From MM2 sp035460165 (GTDB lineage Bacteria > Pseudomonadota > Gammaproteobacteria > Burkholderiales > Methylophilaceae): a DNA stretch of 64,000 nucleotides. Both the position numbers and the translations under genes were made by a program. The stretch spans positions 62,001-126,000 of the forward strand of contig DATHWW010000015.1 of NCBI GenBank assembly GCA_035460165.1, written 5' to 3'. The notes under the pieces were generated by a model. That model made no database searches. It had not been told where the DNA came from and saw only the letters and a program-made list of their open reading frames with translations. How positions within the stretch are numbered: position 1 is the stretch's first letter; every line of letters begins with the position of its first letter. Below are positions 27,318-36,393 of this stretch, one piece after another.

Positions 27318-28195
27318 GGCTGGCCTTTTGCAGTAAGTTGGCTGAGATACGCGGCGAACTCTTGGCCGATGGCCGCGTGCCGCATCGCCAGCTCGACATT
27401 GGCCTTCATGTAACCAAGCTTGCTACCGCAATCGTAGCGCTTTCCCTGGAATCGGTAGGCCAGCACGCGCTCTTCCCGCATCAGCGAGGCAATGCCGTCC
27501 GTCAGCTGGATTTCGCCGCCCTTGCCGGGCTGCACATTTTCCAGGTGATCGAATATTCGCGGAGTGAAAAGGTAGCGCCCGACCACGGCGAGATTGGAAG
27601 GCGCATCCTCCGGCTGTGGTTTTTCGACGATGCCGTTCACTTGCAACAAGCGCGGCGCAATATCGGCGGCATCCACAATGCCGTAACTGGCAGTTTCGGA
27701 GGGGGCAACATCCTCCACCCCCAGAATCGAACTGCCATGCAGACGATACATCTCCATCATCTGCGCCATCGCGCCGGGTTTGCCGTCGATGAAATCGTCC
27801 GCCAGGATTACAGCAAAGGGTTCGGGACCGACCACGGGACGAGCGCACAGCACCGCATGCCCCAGCCCCAGGGCTTCCGATTGGCGCATATAAATGCAAC
27901 TCATGCCGCGCGGTAGCATGGATCGCAGCTCTTCTAGCGTCTGCTTGCGTCCGCGCGCCTCGAGTTCGACTTCAAGCTCATAGGCTTTGTCGAAATGGTC
28001 TTCAATCGCGCGCTTGGTGCGGCCGGTAATGAAGATCATCTCGGTGATACCGGCTTCCGCCGCCTCTTCCACGGCATATTGAATCAGCGGCTTATCGACG
28101 ATAGGCAGCATTTCCTTGGGGCTGGCCTTGGTGACCGGAAGAAAACGCGTTCCCAGTCCGGCGACGGGGAAGACGGCTTTGGTGGGCCTGTTCAT
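27314..28195 (-). CDS. galU: UTP–glucose-1-phosphate uridylyltransferase
   Basis: 293 residues. The nucleotide-binding signature AVFPVAGLGTRFLPVTKASPKEMLPI opens the protein, followed by the catalytic VDKPLIQYAVEEA and the ILADDFID metal site. It makes UDP-glucose for envelope polysaccharides. It lies 10 nt after the nucleotide-sugar dehydratase gene and overlaps hpt. Confidence 0.95.
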   Translation of the reverse strand: MNRPTKAVFPVAGLGTRFLPVTKASPKEMLPIVDKPLIQYAVEEAAEAGITEMIFITGRTKRAIEDHFDKAYELEVELEARGRKQTLEELRSMLPRGMSCIYMRQSEALGLGHAVLCARPVVGPEPFAVILADDFIDGKPGAMAQMMEMYRLHGSSILGVEDVAPSETASYGIVDAADIAPRLLQVNGIVEKPQPEDAPSNLAVVGRYLFTPRIFDHLENVQPGKGGEIQLTDGIASLMREERVLAYRFQGKRYDCGSKLGYMKANVELAMRHAAIGQEFAAYLSQLTAKGQP

Positions 28196-28205
28196 TTTTT
28201 CTTTC

Positions 28206-30089
28206 TTAATGCAGGGTAACAGAGGCGGGGGCGGTCACCGGACGATTGGCAATGCCATTGACGTCCCCGGCGTACTCCTCCACCCAAAGCTTGAGGTCTT
28301 CCTTGACCGCATGCTCATCCATTGCAGTGGCAGCTTCCACCCAACGCAGCAAGCCGGCGACCCATTCCGCGTCCGCCGTCCGAGCACGCGCAATGCGCAA
28401 CTTGATATGAGGTGTAGGCAGGCTTTGTTCGTCGTCCGCCAGCAATTCTTCATAGAGTTTTTCGCCGGGACGCAAACCGGTATAGACCACCTTGATCTCG
28501 CCATCCTCGAACCCGGAAAGACGGATCATTTCCTTCGCCAGATGCGCGATCTTGATAGGCTCGCCCATATCCAACACGAAAATCTCGCCACCCTGCCCCA
28601 TCAACCCAGCCTGCAATACCAGCTGCGATGCTTCGGGGATAGACATGAAGTAGCGTGTCACCTCCGGGTGCGTCACCGTCACCGGGCCGCCCTTGGCGAT
28701 CTGCTCACGGAATTTGGGGATGACACTGCCGGACGAGCCGAGCACATTGCCGAAACGCACCATCACGAAGCGGGTACCCAGCGGCTCCTGCAAACCTTGG
28801 CAAACGAGTTCCGCCAGACGCTTGCTCGCGCCCATCACATTGGTCGGGTTGACCGCCTTGTCCGTCGAGATCAGCACGACCTTCTCGACCCCGGCCGCCT
28901 TGCAGGCGGTCGCCAAGGTATAGGTGCCAACGACATTGTTCGCCAGCGCCTCGCTGACGTTGCCCCACTCCATCAAAGGCACATGCTTGTACGCGGCGGC
29001 ATGGAACACCACCGACGGCCGGTACCGATGCAACACACCCGAAACGCGCGAGGCATTCTTGACGTCGCCGATGACGCAGACGATGCGTAGTTGCGGAAGC
29101 GTTTCCCGGAACTCCTGCTCCAGGCGATAAAGCGCATATTCGTTCAGCTCGAACAAGACCAGCATTTCAGGTTGATAACGCGCAATCTGCCGGCACAGCT
29201 CCGATCCGATGGACCCTCCCGCGCCGGTCACCATCACCACCTGATTGCCGATCAAATCGTGCAGGCCTGCGTCGTCCAACTCGACCGGATCGCGGCCGAG
29301 AAGGTCTTCCACTTCGACTCGACGCACCTGGGAGATACTGACGCGGCCGCTGACCAGATCGTCAAACGATGGCACCGTCAGGGTTTCGATACCCGCCGCA
29401 GCGCAAATATCGAGCGCACGGCGACGCTCCGCATGCGATGAAGACGGCATCGCGATGATGACATGCATGACGCCGTTCTGCTGTGCCCATTTCGGCAACT
29501 CCTCCAGCATACCCAATACGCGCACGCCATGGATCTGCCGGTCACGGAATGCGACTTGATCGTCCAGCAACCCGACCACCTGCCAGTCATGATTGCGCGC
29601 CAGCTCCTTGGTCAGCATCGCGGCGGCGTCGCCCGCACCCATGATCAGCACCGGCTTGCCTTGTTCTTGCATCAGGCCGTACAACCGATGTTCTTTCCAT
29701 GAGCGATAGGCAAAACGGCTGCCACCCATGAAAAGCACCAGCAGCAGAGGATCCAGCACCAGCACGGAGCGCGGCACTACGACCTGGGATTGCTGCATCA
29801 TCAGCAATACAACGGGCACCGTTAATGCGCTGATGCCGACGGCTACCAGGATGCGCTTCAGGTCCGGCAGGCTGGCAAAACGCCACATGCCGCGGTAGAG
29901 GCCAAAACGCCAGAAGATAAGGGCTTGCAGAGGGACGACCCAGGCCATGGCCTGCATCATGTTATGTATGTAATGTTCGGGAACCGAAAAGTTGAATCGC
30001 AACAGAAATGCCATGCTCCACGCAAGCGCAGCAACGGCCACGTCGTGGCCGAATACCATCACGATTCTTGAATTTTTTATTCTGCGCAT
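28206..30089 (-). CDS. Membrane-bound nucleotide-sugar epimerase/dehydratase (CapD/WbpM family)
   Basis: 627 residues from the ATG at 30089, chosen for the upstream GGGGGAG site. The N-terminal part has about four membrane helices. A first Rossmann-like domain begins GKPVLIMGAGDAA (about residue 150). The SDR catalytic domain starts at TGAGGSIGSELCRQI and contains FHAAAYKHVPLME and STDKAVNPTNVMGASKR. Family members act on UDP-GlcNAc to start synthesis of rare sugars for capsule, O-antigen or glycoprotein. Together with galU this suggests surface polysaccharide synthesis. Confidence 0.92.
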   Translation of the reverse strand: MRRIKNSRIVMVFGHDVAVAALAWSMAFLLRFNFSVPEHYIHNMMQAMAWVVPLQALIFWRFGLYRGMWRFASLPDLKRILVAVGISALTVPVVLLMMQQSQVVVPRSVLVLDPLLLVLFMGGSRFAYRSWKEHRLYGLMQEQGKPVLIMGAGDAAAMLTKELARNHDWQVVGLLDDQVAFRDRQIHGVRVLGMLEELPKWAQQNGVMHVIIAMPSSSHAERRRALDICAAAGIETLTVPSFDDLVSGRVSISQVRRVEVEDLLGRDPVELDDAGLHDLIGNQVVMVTGAGGSIGSELCRQIARYQPEMLVLFELNEYALYRLEQEFRETLPQLRIVCVIGDVKNASRVSGVLHRYRPSVVFHAAAYKHVPLMEWGNVSEALANNVVGTYTLATACKAAGVEKVVLISTDKAVNPTNVMGASKRLAELVCQGLQEPLGTRFVMVRFGNVLGSSGSVIPKFREQIAKGGPVTVTHPEVTRYFMSIPEASQLVLQAGLMGQGGEIFVLDMGEPIKIAHLAKEMIRLSGFEDGEIKVVYTGLRPGEKLYEELLADDEQSLPTPHIKLRIARARTADAEWVAGLLRWVEAATAMDEHAVKEDLKLWVEEYAGDVNGIANRPVTAPASVTLH

Positions 30090-30119
30090 CCGATGAACTC
30101 CCCCGGTCAGATGCCGGGC

Positions 30120-30127
30120 ATTATGCA
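30120..30127 (-). promoter_or_regulatory. Possible extended -10 promoter of the dehydratase gene
   Basis: On the minus strand TGCATAAT combines a TG element with a CATAAT hexamer about 31 nt upstream of the ATG at 30089. No -35 is evident. A CCCGG/CCGGG hairpin follows and partly covers the ribosome-binding site. Confidence 0.4.
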
Positions 30128-30277
30128 CGAGGTTGAACGACAAGTTTTAAAGTATGCCAGCAGCTGCAGCCATCTGGGAAGCCTGATAAGCGAGACCATG
30201 AATAATCACCCAAATTTTTTAATGGGATGAGCGGTTTTTGTTAAACTTCACGCATCGCGACGCCGGAGGGTGAGAAC

Positions 30278-30586
30278 ATGAACATCAAGGCAGGAGAAAT
30301 CTACGGCAAGCGCCGTGCCGGCAAGCTCAGCATGTACAACGTGCTCAAGGTCACCAAGAAAACGGTCACCTTGCAAAACATCGACAATCCGCTCAGCCTA
30401 TTCGAAACTACTGTCGAAAAACTGCAGCAATCCGGCTATGAGCTGATCAGCGAAACGCCGTTCATCGATACCAGCAGCCATGGAAAAAAACGCAAGGCCG
30501 TGCGCCGCCCCAGCCGCTGCCCTTACACCCTGGACTTTCTCGAAGGCCGTGCCGACTGCGAGAAGCCACAGCTGCCTTCCACCTAG
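30278..30586 (+). CDS. Conserved-looking small basic protein of unknown function
   Basis: 102 residues from ATG at 30278, 7 nt after a GGAGGG ribosome-binding site. I do not recognise the family. The first half (residues 1-55) alternates hydrophobic and charged residues as in a small beta-rich domain (YNVLKVTKKTVTLQNI). The second half is strongly basic (GKKRKAVRRPSR), with two cysteines around an aromatic stretch. It stands alone between divergent and convergent neighbours. The basic tail could bind nucleic acid, but nothing here proves it. Confidence 0.65.
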   Translation: MNIKAGEIYGKRRAGKLSMYNVLKVTKKTVTLQNIDNPLSLFETTVEKLQQSGYELISETPFIDTSSHGKKRKAVRRPSRCPYTLDFLEGRADCEKPQLPST

Positions 30587-30595
30587 CCATCAACC

Positions 30596-30616
30596 GGCAA
30601 GCCTGTTAGGCCTGCC
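30596..30616. terminator. Possible transcription-end hairpin between convergent genes
   Basis: GGCAAGCCT and AGGCCTGCC form a nine-base stem with one mismatch and a GTT loop, lying between the 102-residue gene and rimO. No T-run follows, so it is at best a weak terminator. Confidence 0.35.
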
Positions 30617-30624
30617 ATCATCCG

Positions 30625-31941
30625 TTATGCCGGGCCGGCAAACAGGTCGTGCTCGTCGGCATCGGTGATCGTTACCTCAACCAGATCGCCTGGAATCAAA
30701 CCGGCACCACCTTCCAGATACACCACCCCATCGATTTCCGGCGCATCCGCCGCGCTACGGCCGACCGCATTTTCTTCGTCCACCGCATCCACCAGCACCA
30801 GCATGGTCTGACCGATTTTCTGCTGCAGCTTCTCGGCGCTGATGCCAGCTTGCAGCTCCATGAAGCGCGCCAGTCGTTCCTGCTTGACCTCTTCCGGCAC
30901 AGCATCCGGCAATGCATTGGCTGTTGCGCCTTCGACCGGCGAGTAAGCAAAGCAACCCACACGATCCAGCTGCGCCTCTTGCATGAAGTCCAGCAATTGT
31001 TCGAAATCTTCTTCCGTCTCGCCCGGGAAACCGACAATGAAAGTACTGCGGATGGTGATGTCCGGGCACACATCGCGCCAGGCGCGGATGCGGGCCAGAT
31101 TATTCTCGCTGCTGGCGGGGCGCTTCATCGCCTTGAGAATGCGCGGACTGGCGTGCTGGAAAGGCACATCGAGATACGGCAGGATCTTGCCATCCGCCAT
31201 CAAGGGGATCACTTCGTCCACATGCGGATACGGGTAGACATAATGCAAGCGCACCCATACATCCAGGTCCGAAAGCGCATTGGCGAGATCGGTCATGCGC
31301 GTTTTCACCGGGCGCCCACCCCAGAAACCGGTACGGTACTTCACATCAACGCCGTAGGCCGAGGTGTCCTGCGAAATCACCAGGAGTTCGCGCACCCCTG
31401 AATTCACCAGGTTTTCCGCTTCCTGCATAACCTCGCCTATCGGGCGGCTTACCAAGTCGCCGCGCATGCTGGGGATGATGCAGAAGGTGCAACGATGATT
31501 GCACCCTTCGGAAATCTTCAGGTATGCGTAATGCTGCGGAGTGAGCCGGATACCCTGCGGCGGCACCAGGTCGGTATATGGATCGTGCGGCTTGGGGCTG
31601 TGCATATGCACCGCTTCCATCACCTCTTCCAGCGCATGCGGACCGGTAACCGCCAGCACGCTCGGGTGCGCATTGCGCACTACATCGCCCTTGGCGCCGA
31701 GGCAGCCGGTAACGATCACCTTGCCATTTTCTGCCAGGGCTTCGCCAATGGCGTCCAGCGACTCTTCCACTGCCGAGTCGATAAAGCCGCAAGTGTTGAC
31801 CACGACCAGGTCGGCATCCTGATAGCTGCCGGAGATTTCATAGCCTTCAGCGCGCAATTGGGTGAGGATGCGCTCGGCATCGGAAGAAGCCTTGGGGCAA
31901 CCGAGAGAAACGAACCCGACTTGGGGAATGTGTTTGGACAT
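30625..31941 (-). CDS. rimO: Ribosomal protein S12 methylthiotransferase
   Basis: 438 residues. Radical-SAM methylthiotransferase with an N-terminal UPF0004 domain (FVSLGCPKASSDAERIL, VVVNTCGFI), the iron-sulfur motif CNHRCTFC in KISEGCNHRCTFCIIPSMRG, the radical-SAM core and a C-terminal TRAM domain (VEVTITDADEHDLFA). It adds a methylthio group to Asp88 of ribosomal protein S12. It is divergently oriented to the chorismatase gene, with about 130 nt between starts. Confidence 0.95.
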   Translation of the reverse strand: MSKHIPQVGFVSLGCPKASSDAERILTQLRAEGYEISGSYQDADLVVVNTCGFIDSAVEESLDAIGEALAENGKVIVTGCLGAKGDVVRNAHPSVLAVTGPHALEEVMEAVHMHSPKPHDPYTDLVPPQGIRLTPQHYAYLKISEGCNHRCTFCIIPSMRGDLVSRPIGEVMQEAENLVNSGVRELLVISQDTSAYGVDVKYRTGFWGGRPVKTRMTDLANALSDLDVWVRLHYVYPYPHVDEVIPLMADGKILPYLDVPFQHASPRILKAMKRPASSENNLARIRAWRDVCPDITIRSTFIVGFPGETEEDFEQLLDFMQEAQLDRVGCFAYSPVEGATANALPDAVPEEVKQERLARFMELQAGISAEKLQQKIGQTMLVLVDAVDEENAVGRSAADAPEIDGVVYLEGGAGLIPGDLVEVTITDADEHDLFAGPA

Positions 31942-32027
31942 GACAACAACCGCGAGGAAATTGGCGGATTATACAGGCACTTAGCGAACTGACCCAATCG
32001 GACCATGGAGCAATCAGGTTGATACGT

Positions 32028-32033
32028 TATAAT
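32028..32033 (+). promoter_or_regulatory. -10 box upstream of the chorismatase gene
   Basis: A perfect TATAAT hexamer is followed about 43 nt later by the proposed TTG start at 32076. No good -35 is seen. If real, it rules out the TTG at 32019 as the translation start. Confidence 0.4.
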
Positions 32034-32075
32034 TTCGGTATTCGTTTCGAAATCAGCCTTAGTGCATATAAAAAA

Positions 32076-33116
32076 TTGAGCGACTCTTCCTACAAGGTTT
32101 TGCGAAACGCAAATCTCCCTCTTGCAGTGTTACCCGGTAAAACTGAGCCGTCACTCCAACACGCTCTCGGCGTCATCTGTTTTGCAGATCATGCGCCCCA
32201 AGCCGGCCTGGTTGCAGACACGCCTTTCCTGCATGTGCCGATGTCGATTCTGGACGGCGAACCTGCATGCGAATTGTGGCTTGGCGATGGTGCAACTGCC
32301 ACAGCGCAGCAAGGCGGGATACGTTACCGGCGCAGCGGAAATCTGCTGTTCGGCGTTATCGAGCTGAATGAGGCCGATACCGCCCTGATACCCTTGCAAC
32401 AGGCAACCGAATCCGCGTACCAGCAGATATTTGCGCTGCTGGATGAGCTCGAACTGCCATTTGTTTATCGTTTCTGGAATTACATGGCGGATATCAATGC
32501 CGTCAGCCACGGACTGGAGCGCTACCGACAGTTCAACCTTGGCCGCCAGGATGCGTTTCTGGCTTGCGGACGCGATGTGGCAGGCGAACTTCCGTCAGCA
32601 TGCGCACTGGGCACAGCCCAAGGTCCGCTGCAAATCGCTTTTCTCGCCGGCAGCATCGCTTCGCTCGCCATCGAAAATCCGCGCCAGGTCAATGCCTATG
32701 CCTACCCCGAAGATTACGGTCCGCGCAGCCCAACCTTTTCCCGCGCCAGTTTGCTGCGATTTCCCGAGGGCGAGGTGCTTTTCATTTCCGGCACAGCCAG
32801 CATCGTCGGGCATCGCACCCTGCATCCGGACGACGTACTGGGCCAGACGCGAGAAACGCTGGCCAATATCGAAGCCGTCCTTCTGGAGGCCAACCGGGTT
32901 ATACCTCATCGCTGGTTCGACCCCTCGCAGCTTTTTTATCGGGTCTACGTGCGCCACCCCGCCGACATGCCGGCCATCCGCGATGAACTGAGCCGCCTCA
33001 CCGGCAAACATGCCAATGCGGTATTCCTGCATGCCGATATCTGTCGCGAAGACTTGCTGCTGGAAATCGAAACCACGGCTTTCTCCTCTGATTTAAAAAA
33101 CACGGACAAGCAATGA
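32076..33116 (+). CDS. Chorismatase of the FkbO/XanB2 family (hydroxybenzoate synthase)
   Basis: About 346 residues from the TTG at 32076. The frame is open back to a TTG at 32019, but a TATAAT box lies inside that extension, so the start is uncertain. Family hallmarks are the AYAYPEDYGPRSPTFSRA stretch and the SGTASIVGHRTLHPDDVLGQTRET segment. XanB2 of Xanthomonas cleaves chorismate to 3- and 4-hydroxybenzoate, the starter for xanthomonadin and precursor for ubiquinone. Which product is made here cannot be read. It heads a coupled trio with an acyltransferase and a glycosyltransferase (ATGA overlap), opposite an aryl-polyene operon. Confidence 0.85.
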   Translation: MSDSSYKVLRNANLPLAVLPGKTEPSLQHALGVICFADHAPQAGLVADTPFLHVPMSILDGEPACELWLGDGATATAQQGGIRYRRSGNLLFGVIELNEADTALIPLQQATESAYQQIFALLDELELPFVYRFWNYMADINAVSHGLERYRQFNLGRQDAFLACGRDVAGELPSACALGTAQGPLQIAFLAGSIASLAIENPRQVNAYAYPEDYGPRSPTFSRASLLRFPEGEVLFISGTASIVGHRTLHPDDVLGQTRETLANIEAVLLEANRVIPHRWFDPSQLFYRVYVRHPADMPAIRDELSRLTGKHANAVFLHADICREDLLLEIETTAFSSDLKNTDKQ

Positions 33117-33862
33117 GCGCCGTAATACGCCTGCTGCTGGGGATCTACGATTACCTGCTGCTCTATCTCGGCCTCGCCTGGCTGGGTTTCCTGTGCCTAG
33201 GCTGGACGCTGATCGCCACCGTGCTGCAGCCGCTGCTGCCTCGCCGCCCGGCTCTCGCGCTTGGCCGCTTCGTCATCATGGCCGGTTTCCGCGTTTATCT
33301 CGCCAGCCTCAGTCTTTCGCGGCGCTGCCGTTTCGACCTGAGTGCGCTCGATGAATTGCGCCACGAAGGACCGCTGATTATCGCCCCCAATCACCCCGGC
33401 CTGCTCGATGCGGTAATGATTATCTCGCGCCTGCCCAATGTCTGCTGCGTAATGAAGGCGGAATTGATGAACAACGTCTTTCTAGGAGCAGGTGCGCGGC
33501 TGGCCGGGTACATCCGCAACGAATCGGTGCATCGCATGGTACTGCAAGCCTGCGACGACTTCAAAAACGGCAGCCATCTTCTTCTTTTTCCGGAAGGCAC
33601 CCGCACCACGCGCCACCCGGTCAACCCGCTAACTGGCAGTGCCGGGCTGATTGCCCGACAGGCCGGCGTTCCGGTGCAAACAGTGATCATCGAGGCCGAC
33701 ACGCCGTTCCTGTGCAAGGGCTGGCCCTTGCTCCGCAAGCCCACCATGCCGCTGCATTTCCGCGTGCGCCTAGGCCGCCGTTTCGAACCGCCACAAAACA
33801 CTCGCCTGTTCACAGCCGAATTAGAACAATACTTTGCGGAAGAACTCGCGCAGCCATGCTAG
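33113..33862 (+). CDS. Lysophospholipid-type acyltransferase (PlsC family) of the pigment locus
   Basis: 249 residues. It starts with a membrane-anchoring hydrophobic segment (about 5-40). The acyltransferase motifs are NHPGLLD (the H-x4-D catalytic pair), a middle KAEL segment and FPEGTRTT. In aryl-polyene clusters an acyltransferase often works with a glycosyltransferase, sometimes fused, to anchor the polyene to a lipid or sugar. Here the two are separate genes overlapping by 7 nt. The start overlaps the chorismatase stop by 4 nt. Confidence 0.87.
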   Translation: MSAVIRLLLGIYDYLLLYLGLAWLGFLCLGWTLIATVLQPLLPRRPALALGRFVIMAGFRVYLASLSLSRRCRFDLSALDELRHEGPLIIAPNHPGLLDAVMIISRLPNVCCVMKAELMNNVFLGAGARLAGYIRNESVHRMVLQACDDFKNGSHLLLFPEGTRTTRHPVNPLTGSAGLIARQAGVPVQTVIIEADTPFLCKGWPLLRKPTMPLHFRVRLGRRFEPPQNTRLFTAELEQYFAEELAQPC

Positions 33863-34617
33863 CCTCCATCACGCACCTCGTCCTCATCCCCAGCTACAAC
33901 CCCGGCCCCAAAGTCTATGAAACCGTACGAGAGGCTCGCCAATATTGGAATCCGGTCTGGGTAGTGATCGACGGCAGCACCGACGAATCGGCAGAGGGCC
34001 TGAAAGCGATGGCCGAGGAAGATGCAGGCCTGCGTGTCATTCACTTGCCGCAAAATGTCGGCAAGGGCGCCGCCGTTTTGCACGGACTAGATATCGCAGC
34101 CGCAGACGGCTACACCCATGCCCTGACGATGGACTCGGACGGTCAGCATCCTGCCGACCTGATTCCCGCATTCATGTCTGCATCGGTCGGACAGCCAGAG
34201 GCCATGATCCTCGGCATGCCTGTCTTTGACTCCAGCGCACCCAACATTCGCGTTCAGGGCCGCAAACTCTCCAATGCATGGGCCAATCTGGAAACGCTAT
34301 GGGCAGGCATAGGCGACTCCCTGTTCGGTTTTCGCGTTTACCCCATCGAACCCTTGAGAAAAATCATGCGCCGCCACCCCTGGATGCGCCGCTTCGATTT
34401 CGATCCGGAAGCCGTGGTCAGGCTAAGCTGGTGTGGTGTCAAAGCTATCAACATTCCTGCCCCGGTGCGTTACTTTGGCGCCGAGGATGGCGGCGTGTCG
34501 CATTTCAATTACCTGCGCGACAATGTGTTGCTGACATGGATGCATACGCGACTTTTTCTTGGATTCATGCTCCAGTTGCCGCTGTTGATTACAAGGCGTA
34601 TTTCAGGCAACCCATAA
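33856..34617 (+). CDS. Family 2 glycosyltransferase (dolichyl-phosphate-mannose-synthase-like)
   Basis: 253 residues from the ATG at 33856, overlapping the acyltransferase by 7 nt. It has the GT-A fold: LVLIPSYNPG at the start, VIDGSTDES, the NVGKGAAVLHG segment and DSDGQHP as the metal-binding D-x-D. Only one weak hydrophobic stretch lies near the C-terminus. It probably transfers a sugar during maturation or anchoring of the aryl polyene. A GC stem (AAGGGCC/GGCCCTT) lies at 34633-34658 after the stop but lacks a T-run. Confidence 0.87.
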   Translation: MLASITHLVLIPSYNPGPKVYETVREARQYWNPVWVVIDGSTDESAEGLKAMAEEDAGLRVIHLPQNVGKGAAVLHGLDIAAADGYTHALTMDSDGQHPADLIPAFMSASVGQPEAMILGMPVFDSSAPNIRVQGRKLSNAWANLETLWAGIGDSLFGFRVYPIEPLRKIMRRHPWMRRFDFDPEAVVRLSWCGVKAINIPAPVRYFGAEDGGVSHFNYLRDNVLLTWMHTRLFLGFMLQLPLLITRRISGNP

Positions 34618-34666
34618 TTGCTACCCTGAAACAAGGGCCAGCATATGAGCCGGCCCTTGATATCGG

Positions 34667-35113
34667 CTAATCCGGAGCGCTTGCTGGAAGAGGTTTCCCG
34701 CTCCTGATAAGTTCAACAGCCTCTGCGAATCGCCGATGGAAAGTACCTTCTGTCAATGTAGTGGCGATATTCATTGAAACCCTACGTTTGGTGACCACTG
34801 TAACCTTGGTATTGTCCTTGTCTGTCGGCTCCACCCAAGCACCCATGACTGCACCATAGGAAACGAGGTTCATACCGCTACTTGTCAGCATGTAACCTTG
34901 CTCTTTGTGCTCTTCAATTGCATCCGAGCCTTCCCAGCGGAAAACTGTTTTGGCAATTTCCCAAGCCTGCGTTTCATTGACCGGGTAGTTTTTGGTGGTG
35001 CCTTCCGTTCCAGCTTCCTTTACTCTCACTACATCCTGCATCGTTGAGCAACCAGAAGAAATTAACGCGAAAGAAATAAGTAAAGCGGCAGACAGGTTTC
35101 TTTGTTTTTTCAT
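34667..35113 (-). CDS. Putative outer-membrane lipoprotein of unknown function
   Basis: 148 residues. The lipobox LISSGC gives a lipidated Cys22 after a typical signal peptide. The mature part contains TKNYPVNETQAWEIAKTVFRW and a beta-rich second half, with no motif I can name. The gene is visibly more AT-rich than the pigment genes on both sides (AAGAAATTAACGCGAAAGAA type runs) and points away from the plus-strand trio. It may be a later insertion, or an accessory envelope protein of the pigment pathway. Confidence 0.75.
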   Translation of the reverse strand: MKKQRNLSAALLISFALISSGCSTMQDVVRVKEAGTEGTTKNYPVNETQAWEIAKTVFRWEGSDAIEEHKEQGYMLTSSGMNLVSYGAVMGAWVEPTDKDNTKVTVVTKRRVSMNIATTLTEGTFHRRFAEAVELIRSGKPLPASAPD

Positions 35114-35215
35114 TTTTTCTTCGAATCCATTAGTTATGAAATGAGTTTTACCTCAAGGCAAGTATAAATGAGCACGTTCATTAAGCTGCGGCCATTTAAA
35201 AATTTGCGAATGATC

Positions 35216-35935
35216 TCAAAGCATGCCGCCATTAATCGAAATCACCTGACCCGAAATATAAGCTGCCTCCTCCGACGCCAGATACGCCACCAGGCTGGCA
35301 ACCTCTTCCGGTCTTCCTGCCCGCTTCATCGGCACCATCTGCCTGATGGCCTCGACGTTGAATGTTCCCTCAGTCATGGCCGTTTCGATAATTCCCGGCG
35401 CAACGGCGTTGACGGTAATGCCGCGGCTGGCGACTTCTTGCGACAAGGACTTGGTAGCGGCATTGAGCGCGCCCTTGGCGGCGGAGTAATTGGTCTGGCC
35501 GCGGTTGCCGGCGATGCCGGAGATGGAGGAGATATTGATGATGCGGCCCCAGCGGCTGCGGATCATGGGCATCATCAAGGGCTGGGTGACATTGAAAAAC
35601 CCATTCACGGAAACGTCGATGACGCTGTGCCATTGGTCGGGGCGCATGCCGGGAAATACCGCGTCGTCATGGATGCCGGCGTTGTTGACGAGGATCTGGA
35701 TCGGCGCGTCTTCGATCAACGGGAGCAAGGCGGCACTGACAGCGGCGCTGTCGGTGACATCGAAACTGATCGCTTCGGCGCTGCCACCCGTGGCGCGGAT
35801 TTCCTCAACCAGTTTTTGCGCGGTTTCCAGGCCGCGATTGGCATGCACGTACACATGGCAGCCGTCGGCGGCAAGGCGGCGACAGATGGCGGCGCCGATG
35901 CCGCCGCTGCCGCCCGTAACAAGCGCTTTCTTCAT
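35216..35935 (-). CDS. 3-ketoacyl-ACP reductase of the aryl-polyene pathway (FabG-like, ApeQ role)
   Basis: 239 residues, classical SDR. The cofactor loop is TGGSGGIG, then NNAG, the catalytic Ser in NISSISG, and the YSAAK Tyr-Lys pair. It would reduce the beta-keto group after each extension cycle. It is the last gene of the minus-strand operon, and its ATG overlaps the stop of the dehydratase gene by four bases. The pathway assignment comes from context; the sequence alone would equally fit FabG. Confidence 0.9.
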   Translation of the reverse strand: MKKALVTGGSGGIGAAICRRLAADGCHVYVHANRGLETAQKLVEEIRATGGSAEAISFDVTDSAAVSAALLPLIEDAPIQILVNNAGIHDDAVFPGMRPDQWHSVIDVSVNGFFNVTQPLMMPMIRSRWGRIINISSISGIAGNRGQTNYSAAKGALNAATKSLSQEVASRGITVNAVAPGIIETAMTEGTFNVEAIRQMVPMKRAGRPEEVASLVAYLASEEAAYISGQVISINGGML

Positions 35936-36393
35936 TTCATGCTCCCTGCACTCGGTAATAACGCGTCGGCATTGGTCACGACCGCCGCGCGCCCTTCCAG
36001 CAGCAGCCGGCCGGCCGCGCTGACGCTGAACTGGTAAAGGATGTTGTTTTCATTGCTCACGATGCGGCTGGCCTGCACCGTCAAATCCCCGGAAATATCG
36101 TCCAGCCGCTGCACATGGACTTGCACGCCGCGCACGCTGACGAGTAACCCCGCCTTGGGTGCGGCATTGTCGGGCGGGGCCAGCAAGGCGCCATGCACGG
36201 CCATCGCCTGCGCGGCATACTCGATGCCGCAGGCGGCGCCCAGCCGGCCATGGGCGCGCAAAGGGTTGTCCTCCGCGCGATGGCTGCTGGCACGGCATTC
36301 GATGTTTTCCTCATCCCAGCTCTCCACGCCATCGAGCAGGCACATGCTGCCCTGATGCGGAATGCGGCTGGCGATCCAGCTGTGGTCTAACAC
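35932..36393 (-). CDS. 3-hydroxyacyl-ACP dehydratase, ApeP-like
   Basis: 153 residues from a GTG at 36393 that overlaps the upstream stop by 7 nt. Hot-dog fold dehydratase of the aryl-polyene type: the IPHQGSMCLLD segment, then GIEYAAQAMAVHGAL. In the Xenorhabdus pathway ApeI and ApeP form a dehydratase pair. A second, smaller hot-dog protein (43690-43992) would be the partner here. Confidence 0.83.
   Translation of the reverse strand: MLDHSWIASRIPHQGSMCLLDGVESWDEENIECRASSHRAEDNPLRAHGRLGAACGIEYAAQAMAVHGALLAPPDNAAPKAGLLVSVRGVQVHVQRLDDISGDLTVQASRIVSNENNILYQFSVSAAGRLLLEGRAAVVTNADALLPSAGSMK

Noticed and set aside
32019..32075. N-terminal extension of the chorismatase from TTG at 32019
   Set aside because: A TATAAT box lies inside it and the residues have no resemblance to the family start; kept only as an alternative.
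34633..34658. GC stem after the glycosyltransferase gene as a terminator
   Set aside because: The stem is good (AAGGGCC/GGCCCTT), but the loop is long (12 nt) and no T-run follows, so it is not listed as a terminator.
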